A stretch of DNA of 32,769 nt from Phycisphaerales bacterium (GTDB lineage Bacteria; Planctomycetota; Phycisphaerae; Phycisphaerales; SM1A02), in contig JAKVBU010000029.1 in NCBI GenBank assembly GCA_022446885.1, forward strand, positions 1-32,769, in the 5' to 3' direction. Under the pieces are notes generated by a model, which was given only the letters and a program-made list of their open reading frames with translations, was not told the origin of the DNA and did no database searches. The translations under genes and the position numbers were made by a program. The first letter of the stretch is position 1; each line of letters starts with the position of its first letter. Positions 9,753-19,100 of this stretch are shown piece by piece.

Positions 9753-10670
9753 ATGGAAGAAGATCACGGCCACATCCCGGTGCTGATGCAAGAGGTGCTT
9801 GAGCATCTGGCGCCCTCAGCAGGCGAGACCGTGCTGGATCTGACGCTTGGCCGCGGCGGACACGCCCTCGAATTGGGCCGTCGGGTGGCCCCGGGGGGCC
9901 GCCTCATTGGGCTCGATGCAGACGCAACCAATGCTCAGTATGCCCAGTCTCGGCTCGAATCAGCCCAAATCGAGGCCACTGTCGTGCATGAGAACTTCGC
10001 CCGGGTCGCGGATGTGATGAGGGATCTGGGCTGCCGCGCTGATGTAGTGCTGGCCGATCTGGGTGTCGCGTCGGTCCATCTGGATGAGGTTGATCGGGGT
10101 TTTTCACTGACCGGAGACGCCCCACTGGATATGCGGCTGGATCGCCGGGCCCCTGGGACGGCGGCAGATGTCCTGGCCAACTGGTCGCAGCAGGAACTCG
10201 CAGACCTCATTACCCGGGTGGGCGAGGAGCCGCTTGGGCGCCCCATCGCCTCGAAGATTGCACAGGAGCGAACCAGCAGGCCGATCTTGACCACGGGTCA
10301 ACTTCGCGATCTCGTCGTGCAGGTGTATGGCGCGAGAGCGAACACGTCCCGCCGACACCCGGCGACCCGGACCTTCATGGCGCTCCGGATCGCGGTCAAC
10401 GATGAACTGGCGGCGCTGGACACGCTGCTGGCGAGAATCGAGTCGGCGGCGACGGGAGCCAGTTGGCTCGCCCCTGGGGCCAGGGTCGGCATCATTGCCT
10501 TCCACAGCCTCGAGGACAGGCCGGTGAAGCGTTGCTTCGCTCGCCTGGCGGCACGCGAGTTGGTTCGCCTGCCGCGACGCTCGGGCATCAGCCCCAGCGA
10601 GGAAGAATGTGCCCGCAACAGTCGTGCACGATCAGCCCGACTGCGTACCATGGAACTGTCCCCCACCTGA
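9753..10670 (+). CDS. rsmH: 16S rRNA (cytosine-1402 N4)-methyltransferase RsmH (MraW)
   Basis: SAM-dependent methyltransferase for C1402 in the ribosomal P site. It is classically the gene just before ftsL and ftsI in the division cluster. 305 residues. Seen: HIPVLMQEVLEHL at the start, the SAM motif LDLTLGRGGHALE (about 29-40), ADLGVASVHLDE, APLDMRLD, HPATRTFMALRIAVNDEL and IIAFHSLEDRPVKRCF. All family signatures are present. ATG 9753 opens directly onto the conserved N-terminus. mraZ, often upstream, is absent here; the upstream neighbour is a divergent small membrane protein. Confidence 0.96.
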   Translation: MEEDHGHIPVLMQEVLEHLAPSAGETVLDLTLGRGGHALELGRRVAPGGRLIGLDADATNAQYAQSRLESAQIEATVVHENFARVADVMRDLGCRADVVLADLGVASVHLDEVDRGFSLTGDAPLDMRLDRRAPGTAADVLANWSQQELADLITRVGEEPLGRPIASKIAQERTSRPILTTGQLRDLVVQVYGARANTSRRHPATRTFMALRIAVNDELAALDTLLARIESAATGASWLAPGARVGIIAFHSLEDRPVKRCFARLAARELVRLPRRSGISPSEEECARNSRARSARLRTMELSPT

Positions 10671-10703
10671 CTTGCTGTCAGGCAACGCACGGATGCGTCG
10701 CCC

Positions 10704-11348
10704 TTGACCAGAGAAAACAAGATCGCCCTCGTCATCGGGTTCGCCATCATGCTCGTGATCGGCGTGCTGCTGTCCGATCATCTAGCCCAGACTGTACGAG
10801 GGCCAGCTGCGGATCTCTCGGCCATCAACGATCCCCTGAGCGTGCCTCCAGGTGACTCGGTGGAGTTTCTGCCGCTGATGGCTGAAGATGAACTGGCCTC
10901 TGCGCCCCCCCAGCAGCGTGTGTCCCCTGAACTACCGGACGCCTCCGACGCCGCCAAGGGGCCCACCATGCACGTCGTTCAAGCCGGGGAGACCCTGCGG
11001 GCTATCGCACGAGCACACTATGCCGACGCCGATCTGGCAGGGGCGCTCGCCAGACACAATCGCCTGCCGGCCCCAGATCGACTGGCCCGCGGCCTTCGCC
11101 TGCTCATTCCTCCACGAAGCGAGTTGCCCGCTGAGACGAACTCGACGCCTGAGCCAGCCCCGGTGGCCAATCCCATGGCCACCTACACCGTGCAATCGGG
11201 CGACACCCTCTCCCAACTGGCTCAGAAGCTCATGGGCACTGCCAAGGCGACCGATCGACTCTGGGCGCTCAACAAGCCGACGCTGTCCCACCCGGATGCG
11301 CTTCGTGTGGGCATGGAATTGAAGTACCCCATCCAGGCGGGGCCATGA
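10704..11348 (+). CDS. Membrane-anchored protein with two LysM domains in the division cluster
   Basis: 214 residues from a TTG start at 10704; no ATG or GTG in frame fits better. A single N-terminal transmembrane segment (about 7-24) is followed by a Pro/acidic linker, LysM 1 (about 88-136, HVVQAGETLRAIARAHY...LIPP) and LysM 2 (about 159-209, YTVQSGDTLSQLAQKL...LKYP). LysM binds N-acetylglucosamine in peptidoglycan, so this is probably a periplasmic, wall-binding protein tethered to the inner membrane. It stands between rsmH and the FtsL-like gene and overlaps the latter by ATGA, so it is very likely co-expressed with the septal synthase. No catalytic domain is visible. Confidence 0.85.
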   Translation: MTRENKIALVIGFAIMLVIGVLLSDHLAQTVRGPAADLSAINDPLSVPPGDSVEFLPLMAEDELASAPPQQRVSPELPDASDAAKGPTMHVVQAGETLRAIARAHYADADLAGALARHNRLPAPDRLARGLRLLIPPRSELPAETNSTPEPAPVANPMATYTVQSGDTLSQLAQKLMGTAKATDRLWALNKPTLSHPDALRVGMELKYPIQAGP

Positions 11349-11602
11349 AGCAGAAACTTCTGCTGAGTGTGATTGCCTTGAGCGCCATGGCGCTCGCGCT
11401 ACTCTCTCTTCGACAGACTCGAGTGGTCGAAGTAAACCGAATGAACCGCACGTGGCGGCTGCTTCAACATGAACAGGATGCCTGGCAACGCCTGCGGCTG
11501 GACATCGCTGCAGCTGCCCGCCCCCAGTTGCTTCGGCCAGAGGATGAAGAGGACGCCTGGTCAGCTGCCGTTGACCAGCGGGCAGACACACCACAGCCAT
11601 GA
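11345..11602 (+). CDS. FtsL-like bitopic division protein
   Basis: 85 residues: short cytoplasmic start, one transmembrane helix (about 5-22), then a basic, leucine-spaced helical stretch (RVVEVNRMNRTWRLLQHEQDAWQRLRLD) that could form a coiled coil, and an acidic C-terminus. FtsL diverges greatly in sequence; this call rests on topology, size and position immediately before ftsI, with ATGA overlaps on both sides. In the known divisome, FtsL pairs with FtsB and activates FtsWI. An unrelated small bitopic protein cannot be excluded. Confidence 0.6.
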   Translation: MKQKLLLSVIALSAMALALLSLRQTRVVEVNRMNRTWRLLQHEQDAWQRLRLDIAAAARPQLLRPEDEEDAWSAAVDQRADTPQP

Positions 11603-13320
11603 GCAACGAGCACCTCGACCAGATGCAAGAGTCGCAGGCGGGCCGCTGCGAAGCCTGGAGCACTGTGCTGTTGGGACTCTTGGTCGTGGCATTGATGCTC
11701 GTACCACTCAGGGTGGTCCAACTGCAGTGCTGGCCGGATGCTGCACTCGCACGGGCGGCCGGCCGAACCGAGTCAACCGCTGCCGCCATGGCCCGACGAG
11801 GCGACGTACTGGATCGTCGTGGGCGGGTCCTGGCCACAAGTACGCTGGGCTGGCGAGTATTCGTCGATCCGGCGGGAACTGATGACCCTGGCCTGATCGG
11901 CGCCCATCTGGCGGGCACGGTCGGGCTGGATGCCGGTGAAGTGGACCGCAAGTTGTCGCGGCGCCTGGACAGTCGTTTTGTGCCGGTGTCTGACGTCCTC
12001 GCCGATGCTCAAGTGGACGGCCTTCGACAAAACCCCATACGGGGCGTGGGCCTGGAGCCGCGGCCCATCCGGCACTACCCCAACGGCATGGCCGGTGGCA
12101 GCCTGATCGGTCTCGTGGGCTTTGACCACACCGGCCTGGCGGGCATCGAGCACCGTCAGCAACGGCGTCTGGAGGGCCGTAGCGGCACCATCACCGCTGT
12201 TCGTGACACGAGACGCCGCACACTGTGGGTGCACCCGACAGCCGTGGACGCGCCTACCGACGGCGACGACATTCGGCTGAGCATCGATCTTGCCATTCAG
12301 AACATGGCTGAGGAGCGCCTCGCCGCTGCAGTACGCGAACTGGGCGCCGCCGGCGGCCGACTGGTGATCGTCGATCCTGCGACTGGAGAACTGCTCGCAG
12401 TCGCCGACATGCTGGCCGACGACCATCCTGATCGGTCTTCAGACCGACGGCTGGACCGCAACCGATGTGCCACCGACCCCTACGAGCCCGGCTCCACCTT
12501 CAAGCCGTTCATCTGGGCTGCGGCGCTCGAGGCTGGAGTAGTGCGTGAGCAGGAAGTGCTGCCGACGCCCTCTGATCGCCCGCATCGCACCTCACGAGGC
12601 CGCCGTATTCGTGATGCCCACTACGAGGGGCCATCCACCTTCAGGCGGGTCCTCGTGCGATCGCTCAACAGCGGCATGGCGATCGTCGCCGAACGGCTCA
12701 GTGAGGATGCCGTTCGAACGCTGGTGGCACGACTGGGATTCGGCCGCTCGACAGGCTGTGGGCTGCCAGGAGAGACCGGTGGCATCGTGACGCCCGAGTC
12801 ACGATGGTCACACTACACCCAGACTTCGGTAGCAATGGGGCATGAAATCTCCGTGACCACCTTGCAACTCTCACGTGCCTTCTGCGCCTTTGCTCGCGAT
12901 GGCACGGTGCCCGACCTGACGCTGCTCGCTCGAAGCGACGGAGCGCCCCTCGTACAGCAGCGGATCTTCAAGCCCGAGACTGTCACGGCAGCTCGCAGTG
13001 CCATGCGTGAGGTCATGTTGGAAGGCACTGGCCGACGCGTGCAGTCTGGCTTGTACTCCATGTTCGGGAAGTCGGGCACAGCACAGTTGCCCATCGCCGA
13101 GGGCGGCGGCTACCACGAAGATCGGTACATCTCCTCATTCATCGCCGCGGCGCCGGTCGAAGATCCGGCACTGGTCGTGCTCTGTGTGATTGACGATCCG
13201 GATCGCTCGAAAGGCCGCTGGTACGGATCGTCCACGGCCGGCCCCGTAGTCCGCGATCTGGTGGAACAGGCGCTGCCCTATCTGGGCGTGGCTCCGGATC
13301 TGGAGCGAGATCCAACCTGA
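11599..13320 (+). CDS. ftsI: Class B penicillin-binding protein, septal transpeptidase FtsI (PBP3)
   Basis: Cross-links peptidoglycan at the division site. 573 residues. One N-terminal transmembrane helix (about 20-38) is followed by the class B pedestal starting with MARRGDVLDRRGRVLA. The transpeptidase domain has all three active-site motifs: SxxK in EPGSTFKPF (Ser299, Lys302), SxN in RSLNSGMA (Ser355, Asn357) and KSGT in FGKSGTAQ (from Lys491). No C-terminal PASTA domain. ATG overlaps the FtsL-like stop (ATGA), which supports the septal (FtsI) rather than elongation (PBP2) assignment. It ends 10 bp before the convergent UbiA-like gene. Confidence 0.93.
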   Translation: MSNEHLDQMQESQAGRCEAWSTVLLGLLVVALMLVPLRVVQLQCWPDAALARAAGRTESTAAAMARRGDVLDRRGRVLATSTLGWRVFVDPAGTDDPGLIGAHLAGTVGLDAGEVDRKLSRRLDSRFVPVSDVLADAQVDGLRQNPIRGVGLEPRPIRHYPNGMAGGSLIGLVGFDHTGLAGIEHRQQRRLEGRSGTITAVRDTRRRTLWVHPTAVDAPTDGDDIRLSIDLAIQNMAEERLAAAVRELGAAGGRLVIVDPATGELLAVADMLADDHPDRSSDRRLDRNRCATDPYEPGSTFKPFIWAAALEAGVVREQEVLPTPSDRPHRTSRGRRIRDAHYEGPSTFRRVLVRSLNSGMAIVAERLSEDAVRTLVARLGFGRSTGCGLPGETGGIVTPESRWSHYTQTSVAMGHEISVTTLQLSRAFCAFARDGTVPDLTLLARSDGAPLVQQRIFKPETVTAARSAMREVMLEGTGRRVQSGLYSMFGKSGTAQLPIAEGGGYHEDRYISSFIAAAPVEDPALVVLCVIDDPDRSKGRWYGSSTAGPVVRDLVEQALPYLGVAPDLERDPT

Positions 13321-13330
13321 TCGATCTGCC

Positions 13331-14284
13331 TCACTGCCAGTCAACAAGCTGGCTGCTGGCACCTGCGACCTCACGCAGCAGCATCAACATCAGCAGCGCC
13401 ACAATGGTCGCACCCGCGAAGCCCAGTGCCCAGCCGTGTGCGCCGACCGCCATGCACCATGTTGCGGCGCAAGCGCCGCTCCAGACGCCGGTTGTTCTAA
13501 CCACGCGATCGGCCGCACGCAGGCTGCTTCGGGCTGATCTCACCGCCTGAGCCAACAGCACAACCAGTACGAGCATGGCGGCGCCGGGCCAGAGCAGCCC
13601 CCACTGCACGAGCAGGTCACCCTGACCAGTCATGGGAATAGCCAGAAGCAGAACCGACACGACAACCCACTCGATCGTCAGACCGATCAGCGCCCGAGGG
13701 CTGGGACGGGGCCGCTTGTTTGCCAGCACATGAACCAGCAGCGCGATGGCCACGGCAATGGTGAACACCGACCATGGGAGCCAGCCCACCGCCGGCGGCC
13801 ACCCTCTCAGCATCGACAGCCCGGCCACAAGAAGCCCAGGCATCAACAGACCGATCGCAGGAATGAACCGGGCCATGGCATTGTGAAAGAGCAACGCTCC
13901 GGCCAACAGAACCAGCACGTAGATCGACTGCCCACCGACCATCGCGGATCCGAGCACTGCCAAGATCAACGAGCCGGAGGCAATGAGCGCGGCCTGCCCG
14001 GCGCCAATACTGCCCGAGGCCAAAATCCGGGTTGGATCCAAAGCGAGATCGCGACGCAGGTCGATCAGATCGTTGAGCGCCATCCCGTGCACCCCCAGCC
14101 CGACGGCCATGCAGCCGGCGCCCACTGCCACCAATGGCAAATCCTCCATTGCTGCTGGATCAGCCATGTGCGAAAGCACCACCCCCAACACCGCCAGGCA
14201 GGTCAGTGAGAAGGCAAGAGCCGCTCGCGCCAGAAGCTCCCCTCGCCGGCGAGCCGTATGCATCGTGGATTCATCGGTGCTCAT
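13331..14284 (-). CDS. UbiA-superfamily prenyltransferase homologue with only one Asp motif evident
   Basis: 317 residues, very hydrophobic, with about eight or nine predicted transmembrane segments. The first UbiA motif is clear: NDLIDLRRD (N71, D72, D75, D79), followed by DPTRILASGSI, which matches the family pattern of DxxNPxRPLxxG. These Asp residues bind Mg-diphosphate of a prenyl donor. The expected second Asp-rich motif in the later cytoplasmic loop is not recognisable; the corresponding loop reads NKRPRPSPRALIG. The substrate is unknown (quinone, heme, lipid or none). ATG 14284 has GGAGGG upstream. It is divergent from ribH across 38 bp. Confidence 0.72.
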   Translation of the reverse strand: MSTDESTMHTARRRGELLARAALAFSLTCLAVLGVVLSHMADPAAMEDLPLVAVGAGCMAVGLGVHGMALNDLIDLRRDLALDPTRILASGSIGAGQAALIASGSLILAVLGSAMVGGQSIYVLVLLAGALLFHNAMARFIPAIGLLMPGLLVAGLSMLRGWPPAVGWLPWSVFTIAVAIALLVHVLANKRPRPSPRALIGLTIEWVVVSVLLLAIPMTGQGDLLVQWGLLWPGAAMLVLVVLLAQAVRSARSSLRAADRVVRTTGVWSGACAATWCMAVGAHGWALGFAGATIVALLMLMLLREVAGASSQLVDWQ

Positions 14285-14309
14285 CGCGCCACATGCCCTC
14301 CGCGACTAC

Positions 14310-14315
14310 GATAGT
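14310..14315 (+). promoter_or_regulatory. -10-like element directly upstream of ribH
   Basis: GATAGT (4 of 6 to TATAAT) ends 7 nt before the ribH ATG. An overlapping alternative is TACGAT at 14307-14312. No Shine-Dalgarno is seen in the 20 nt before the ATG. No TTGACA-like -35. Confidence 0.3.
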
Positions 14316-14322
14316 TGGTCTG

Positions 14323-14808
14323 ATGCATGAAACACGAACCAGTACGGCATCCGCGTCCGATCTCAGCATCGCGATCGTCACCGCCCGTTGGCACCAATCG
14401 ATCACGGACGCCATGTGTCATGGCGCTCAGGAGGCGTTTGCTACCGCAGGGGGAAGCGCCGGCAACCTGTTGCACATCTGCGTTGCGGGAGCCTGGGAAC
14501 TGCCGGTGGTGGCAGCTCAGGTAGCCCGCCGCGACGACATTGACGGCGTCGTGGCAATTGGGTGCGTCATCAAGGGAGAGACCAGTCACGACGTCTGGAT
14601 CAACACCGCTGTAGCGACAGCGCTGGCCCGCATCAGTGTTGACTGTGCCAAGCCCGTTTCGCTGGGCGTGCTCACATGCGACTCGGTCGATCAGGCCCAA
14701 GCCCGCGCCGGCGGCGCCAAGGGCAACAAGGGGAGCGACGCGATGCAAGCCTGCATCGAGACCATCCGCACCCTGCAGCAGATGCAGTGCGAGGAGGCCC
14801 GATCGTGA
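14323..14808 (+). CDS. ribH: 6,7-dimethyl-8-ribityllumazine synthase
   Basis: Condenses 5-amino-6-ribitylamino-uracil with dihydroxybutanone phosphate in riboflavin synthesis; usually a large icosahedral or pentameric assembly. 161 residues, normal length. Seen: ARWHQSITDAM (substrate-stacking aromatic at Trp23), GAWELPVVA, IGCVIKGETSHDVW with the proton-transfer His89, and GVLTCDSVDQAQARAG...NKG with Arg128. ATG 14323 gives the family-length protein; the longer upstream frame is read through the divergent gene and rejected. It is the first gene of a plus-strand run and shares GTGA with nusB. Confidence 0.95.
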   Translation: MHETRTSTASASDLSIAIVTARWHQSITDAMCHGAQEAFATAGGSAGNLLHICVAGAWELPVVAAQVARRDDIDGVVAIGCVIKGETSHDVWINTAVATALARISVDCAKPVSLGVLTCDSVDQAQARAGGAKGNKGSDAMQACIETIRTLQQMQCEEARS

Positions 14809-15230
14809 CTGGGCAAGCTCGAGCCCATAGACGGGCTGCAATTCTGGCCCTCTATCAACTCGACGCTGGGCGTCAGGACGACATCGAGTCGATTCGCGAC
14901 GGATTGATCGGCGCCGATCTCAAGGGAGACTCGCTCAATCAAGGGCTGGCCGAGGCCCAGGCCGTCTGGGCGCAGGTGGAGTCCATCGACGCCCGAATCG
15001 AGTCCTTGAGTACCGAGTGGCCCGTGCATCGCCAGCCGGCGGTGGACCGAGCCATTCTTCGCCTCGCCACTTGGGAGTTGCAGTCTGAAGACACACCCAC
15101 GGCTGTCGTACTTGACGAGGCAGTCATGCTGGCCAATGAGTTTGGCACCGAACGCTCCAGCGTATTCATCAATGCCGTACTCGATGCAGTGGCGCACAAG
15201 CGAGGGCCGGACGCGCCGGCGGAAGCCTGA
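14805..15230 (+). CDS. nusB: Transcription antitermination factor NusB
   Basis: Binds boxA RNA with S10 (NusE) and supports rRNA transcription antitermination. 141 residues from GTG 14805, preceded by GAGGAGG and overlapping the ribH stop in GTGA. Seen: ARAHRRAAILALYQLDAG at the N-terminus, VDRAILRLATWEL, and VVLDEAVMLANEFGTE followed by FINAVLDAV. These are the three family blocks. ribH-nusB adjacency is common in bacteria. The stop shares one base with the ftsY ATG. Confidence 0.94.
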   Translation: MTGQARAHRRAAILALYQLDAGRQDDIESIRDGLIGADLKGDSLNQGLAEAQAVWAQVESIDARIESLSTEWPVHRQPAVDRAILRLATWELQSEDTPTAVVLDEAVMLANEFGTERSSVFINAVLDAVAHKRGPDAPAEA

Positions 15231-16144
15231 TGGGGCTGTTCCGGGCCACTGCTGGCGCACTTCGGCGCTCACTTGCTCGAACCCGATCCGCCCTCCAAGG
15301 CCTCGGCAGTGTGCTTCGGGGACGCACGCTTGACGCAGCCTGTATCGACGAGATCGAGTCTCGTTTGCTGCAGGCCGACGTGGGCCTGAGCGCAACTGAG
15401 ACGCTTGTCAACGATCTAAAGAGACGCGTCCGGCAGGCGGCCGGTGTGGACGCCCATGAAGCGCTTCAAGCCGGCATCGTGGAGTTGCTGGGCCAATCCA
15501 GCCCACTGGCCCGGTGCGAAAGCGGCCCCACCGTGATTCTGGTCGCCGGCGTCAATGGTGTTGGCAAGACAACTTCGGTGGCCAAGATCGCTCACGCCCT
15601 GCGTTCAGAGGGGCGCAGTGTATTGCTGGCCGCAGCAGACACGTTTCGCGCTGGCGCCGTCGAGCAGTTGAAGATCTGGGGTGAGCGGATGGGCGTAGAC
15701 GTCATCTCCAGCACCCCCGGGGCAGACCCGGCTTCGGTGGCATTCGACGCCATGGACGCCGCCATCGCCCGATCGGCAGATGTCCTGCTGGTAGATACGG
15801 CGGGGCGAATGCACAACGAGTCAGGGCTGATGCGCGAGTTGATCAAGATCCGTGACGTGATTGCCAAGCGGCTGCCCGATGCCCCCCACGAGGTGGTGCT
15901 GGTGCTGGATGCGACGCAAGGCCAGAATGCCGTCGCCCAAGCCTCCGCTTTCTCACAGGCCATCGACATCACAGGGTTGTTTCTGGCCAAGTTGGATGGA
16001 TCCGCCCGAGGCGGCGTGGTGCTGGCCATCGCGGAGGCGATGCAACTTCCGGTCAAACTCGTGGGCACCGGTGAGCGACTGGAAGACGTCGAGGCCTTCG
16101 AGCCTGAGGCGTTCGCCTCGGCCCTCCTGGCCGACGAGCACTGA
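15230..16144 (+). CDS. ftsY: Signal recognition particle receptor FtsY
   Basis: SRP GTPase that docks ribosome-SRP complexes at the membrane for co-translational insertion. 304 residues: a short basic N-terminus without the long acidic A domain of E. coli, a helical N domain (about 20-95), and the NG GTPase domain with GVNGVGKTT (107-115), DTFRAGAVEQL, DTAGR (189-193), AKLDGSARGG (253-262) and GTGE. The G4 position reads AKLD rather than TKLD, a tolerated variant. The ATG overlaps the nusB stop by one base (TGATG). Translational coupling with nusB is likely. Confidence 0.95.
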   Translation: MGLFRATAGALRRSLARTRSALQGLGSVLRGRTLDAACIDEIESRLLQADVGLSATETLVNDLKRRVRQAAGVDAHEALQAGIVELLGQSSPLARCESGPTVILVAGVNGVGKTTSVAKIAHALRSEGRSVLLAAADTFRAGAVEQLKIWGERMGVDVISSTPGADPASVAFDAMDAAIARSADVLLVDTAGRMHNESGLMRELIKIRDVIAKRLPDAPHEVVLVLDATQGQNAVAQASAFSQAIDITGLFLAKLDGSARGGVVLAIAEAMQLPVKLVGTGERLEDVEAFEPEAFASALLADEH

Positions 16145-16155
16145 CCCGGTCTGGG

Positions 16156-16161
16156 TACACT
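16156..16161 (+). promoter_or_regulatory. -10-like element directly upstream of lptD
   Basis: TACACT in the 23-bp ftsY-lptD gap ends 6 nt before the GTG start. The spacing matches the carA element and there is no Shine-Dalgarno. The gene may therefore have its own leaderless transcript besides readthrough from ftsY. No -35 recognised. Confidence 0.35.
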
Positions 16162-16167
16162 GCCCGC

Positions 16168-19100
16168 GTGCAGAGGCTCACGGCCGCCCTTGTGAACGCA
16201 CGGTGCTTGACCACGCTCGTGGTGCTGGCGGCACTGGCCGCACCCCACCTTCAGGCGAGCGCTGACGTACCCGCTCTGTCGGGTCGAAGCCTCGGTGGGT
16301 TCCTGATTCCGGTGGAACCTCGAGAAGGCGAGATCTCACTTCGGTCGCTGAGCGCCTGGCGATGGAAAGTTGACGACACTCAGCGGCTGCTGCTCTCGGG
16401 CGATGTCATCATCGACATTGCCGGGTGGGTGTTCGAGGCCCAAACTGCGGTTGTCTGGATCGACCGGGTTGCAACGGCTGAAGGAGACGTGACCCAAGTC
16501 GCCGTCTACCTGCCAAAGGTTCGACCTGGCACCCAATCGACATCCGGATCGACGCGTGGGCGGAACTTGTTGGTCGTCGGCACGGTCAAGGGCCGAACCC
16601 TGCTCGATACGGCGTTGATTCGTGACGGTCAACCGCCTGCTGGCACACTTGCCGTTCAGCGGGGAGAGAAACGCCTGGCGGAGTGGGTGGCTCGCACCCG
16701 ATCGAATCCGCCCCCGCTGGATCATCATCCCACGCTGGCCGATGAAGGCGAACCCGACGTGGCGCCGGGCGAGTTGCCCGTCGAAGGCACCTTGAGCACT
16801 ACCGCCCGCTCACCCTGGCTGCGACGCCCAGGCGCCACCATCGCATTCAGTGCCGACGAGGTCGAACTGGGCGGAGGTGAAGACGACGCCACTGTGATCG
16901 CTGACGGCGCCGTCTCCATCGAGTATCGGCCGGTTTCGTCTGGAGATGCATGGGGCCGCGTGCGGCTCTCAGCTGAACGCGCCGTCGTGTTTCTGGAACC
17001 GGGCACCCTGCGCGACGTCGCCGGCCGCGACTTCAAGGCAGAGGACGTGCGTGGGGTGTATCTCGAAGGTGGCGTCATCGCCGTTGCTGAACGCGACGAC
17101 TATGAAGTTCGTGCGCCTCGGATGTACTACGACTTCGAGACGGATCGGGCGATCATGGTCGATGCAGTGCTGCGCACCTACGACCGGCGGCGGCGTGCAC
17201 CTGTCATCGCCCGAGCCTCTGAGTTGCGGCAGTTGGCTGAGAACCAGTGGGCGGGTGAGACCATGGTGCTCTCGGCCTCCTCATTCGCCACACCTACGCT
17301 TGCACTTGCCGCGCAAAGAGCGACGCTCAAACGCACGCCGGCCACTGTTGACGAAACCGGCATGCCCGTGGCTGCCTCGGTCGAAGTGGAGTCGTGGAAC
17401 AACACCATCGACGCCGGGGGGATGCCGGTGTTCTGGTGGCCACACTTCAAAGGTGGGCCACAGGACATCCCCCTACGAGGCACCAAGAGCGGATGGGGCC
17501 GCTACAAAGGCGCCATCGTCGAAACCACGTGGGACGTGCGAGCCCTGCTGGGCCTTGAGCCCGTAGCTGGCGATGATCTCGAAATGGAACTTGACGGTTG
17601 GTCAAAGCGGGGTGTTGGCGGTGGTATCAATTGGTCTCGCACCAAGGGTGACACTCGGCTTCGCCTCAAGCTCTACGGCTTGACCGATTCAGGCACACAA
17701 CGCACGGCTTCAGGTGTCGAGCAGGACGTTCCCACCCATCAACGCTACGAGGGACTCTGGGAGAGCACGACCCAGTTGAGTCCACAGTGGATGCTGCAAA
17801 CGCAGGTCTCGAAGTTCTCCGACTCCACCTTCGTCTCTGCCTGGCGAATGCAGGACTTTCTCAATCGGCGCGAGTACGAGACCTCGGCCTTTCTGCGTTG
17901 GCAGGAGGACGAGCATCAGTTCTCATTGCTGGCCAAGTACGACCTGAACGGATTCATGTCGAATTCGTGGCTGCTGGCTTCCAAGGGGTTTTCGCTCGAC
18001 GAGATGCCTCGGGCCGCGTATCGGTTCTTCGGTCTTGATCTGTTTGACACGATCACTTGGAGCGGCGACGTCGTCTTCAGTCGTTTCAAGGCCAACATCA
18101 CCAACGGAACGGCTGCCGAAAACGGTGCTCGCAATCAGGCCTTCATCGACCCGACGACGGGCCGCCCGATCAACAACAACCAACAGATCGCACAGACCCT
18201 GCACGATGCCTACATCCAAGACAAGTGGGCCATGCGGTTGATCTCGAACCACCACATTGCAGCACCAATGCAGTTCGGGGCGTTTTCGGTGACGCCGTTC
18301 ACAGCTTTCCAAGGCCAGAGCTTCGTGAATACCGAAGCCCAGTTGGCCGACAATGCCGAGAATCAGAGGCTCATCGGCGGGGCCGGCGTCACAGTCGCTA
18401 CAACGCTCAACCGAGTATGGAATGACGTGGAACACCGCGTGCTCGATCTGCATCGCATGAGGGCAATCGTCGAGCCTTCATTCACGGCTTGGTACGCCGG
18501 ATCAAACTTCAATCCGGCCGATGACGGCGTCAATCCCCAATACGACCCATGGATCGACGACACCTCTCGGGGCGGCGCAATCCGGGTCGGGCTGCGTTCG
18601 ACGCTTCAGACCATGCGTGGTGGCCCCGGCCAGTGGTTCGATGTGGACTGGCTCAAGATGGACTTCGGAGCAGTGCTCACGAGGGGCGCATCTCAGCGGC
18701 GTTATCCAACGCCCCAGTGGTTCGCGGCGAATCCCCTGTTCTCGCAGCTGGGCAACTTCGCCGACGGCCGCTTGCGATGGCAGCTGGGTGAAGGCGTCGC
18801 GATGATCTCAGAGGGGGTATGGGACTTCGATGAAGGGCGATTCACCCGTAACAGCGCCGGCGTCGAATTGCGGCACACCCCCCGCTTCGACACGATGATC
18901 GAGTATCGCTATATCGAAGTGCCAGAGGCATTCTTGGCGGCCAACCCGACAGCACTGGACGCCGCCAGAGGGCAATTGCTCGCCCTGCGGTCGCAGTATG
19001 AAGTTGGTGACCTCTATCGCGTTTCGGTCCAGCCCATGTGGAACTTCTCGGAAAACGACTTCCAGGCATTCGGTGCGAGCGTCACCCGGAAACTTCCGGA

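Noticed and set aside
10932-11951. 339-codon open frame on the minus strand across the LysM, FtsL-like and ftsI genes
   Set aside because: It crosses three well-supported, translationally overlapping plus-strand genes and has no coherent composition.
15986-15997. FtsY G4 motif AKLD instead of TKLD as a possible loss of function
   Set aside because: The variant occurs in otherwise normal FtsY proteins and every other G motif is intact.
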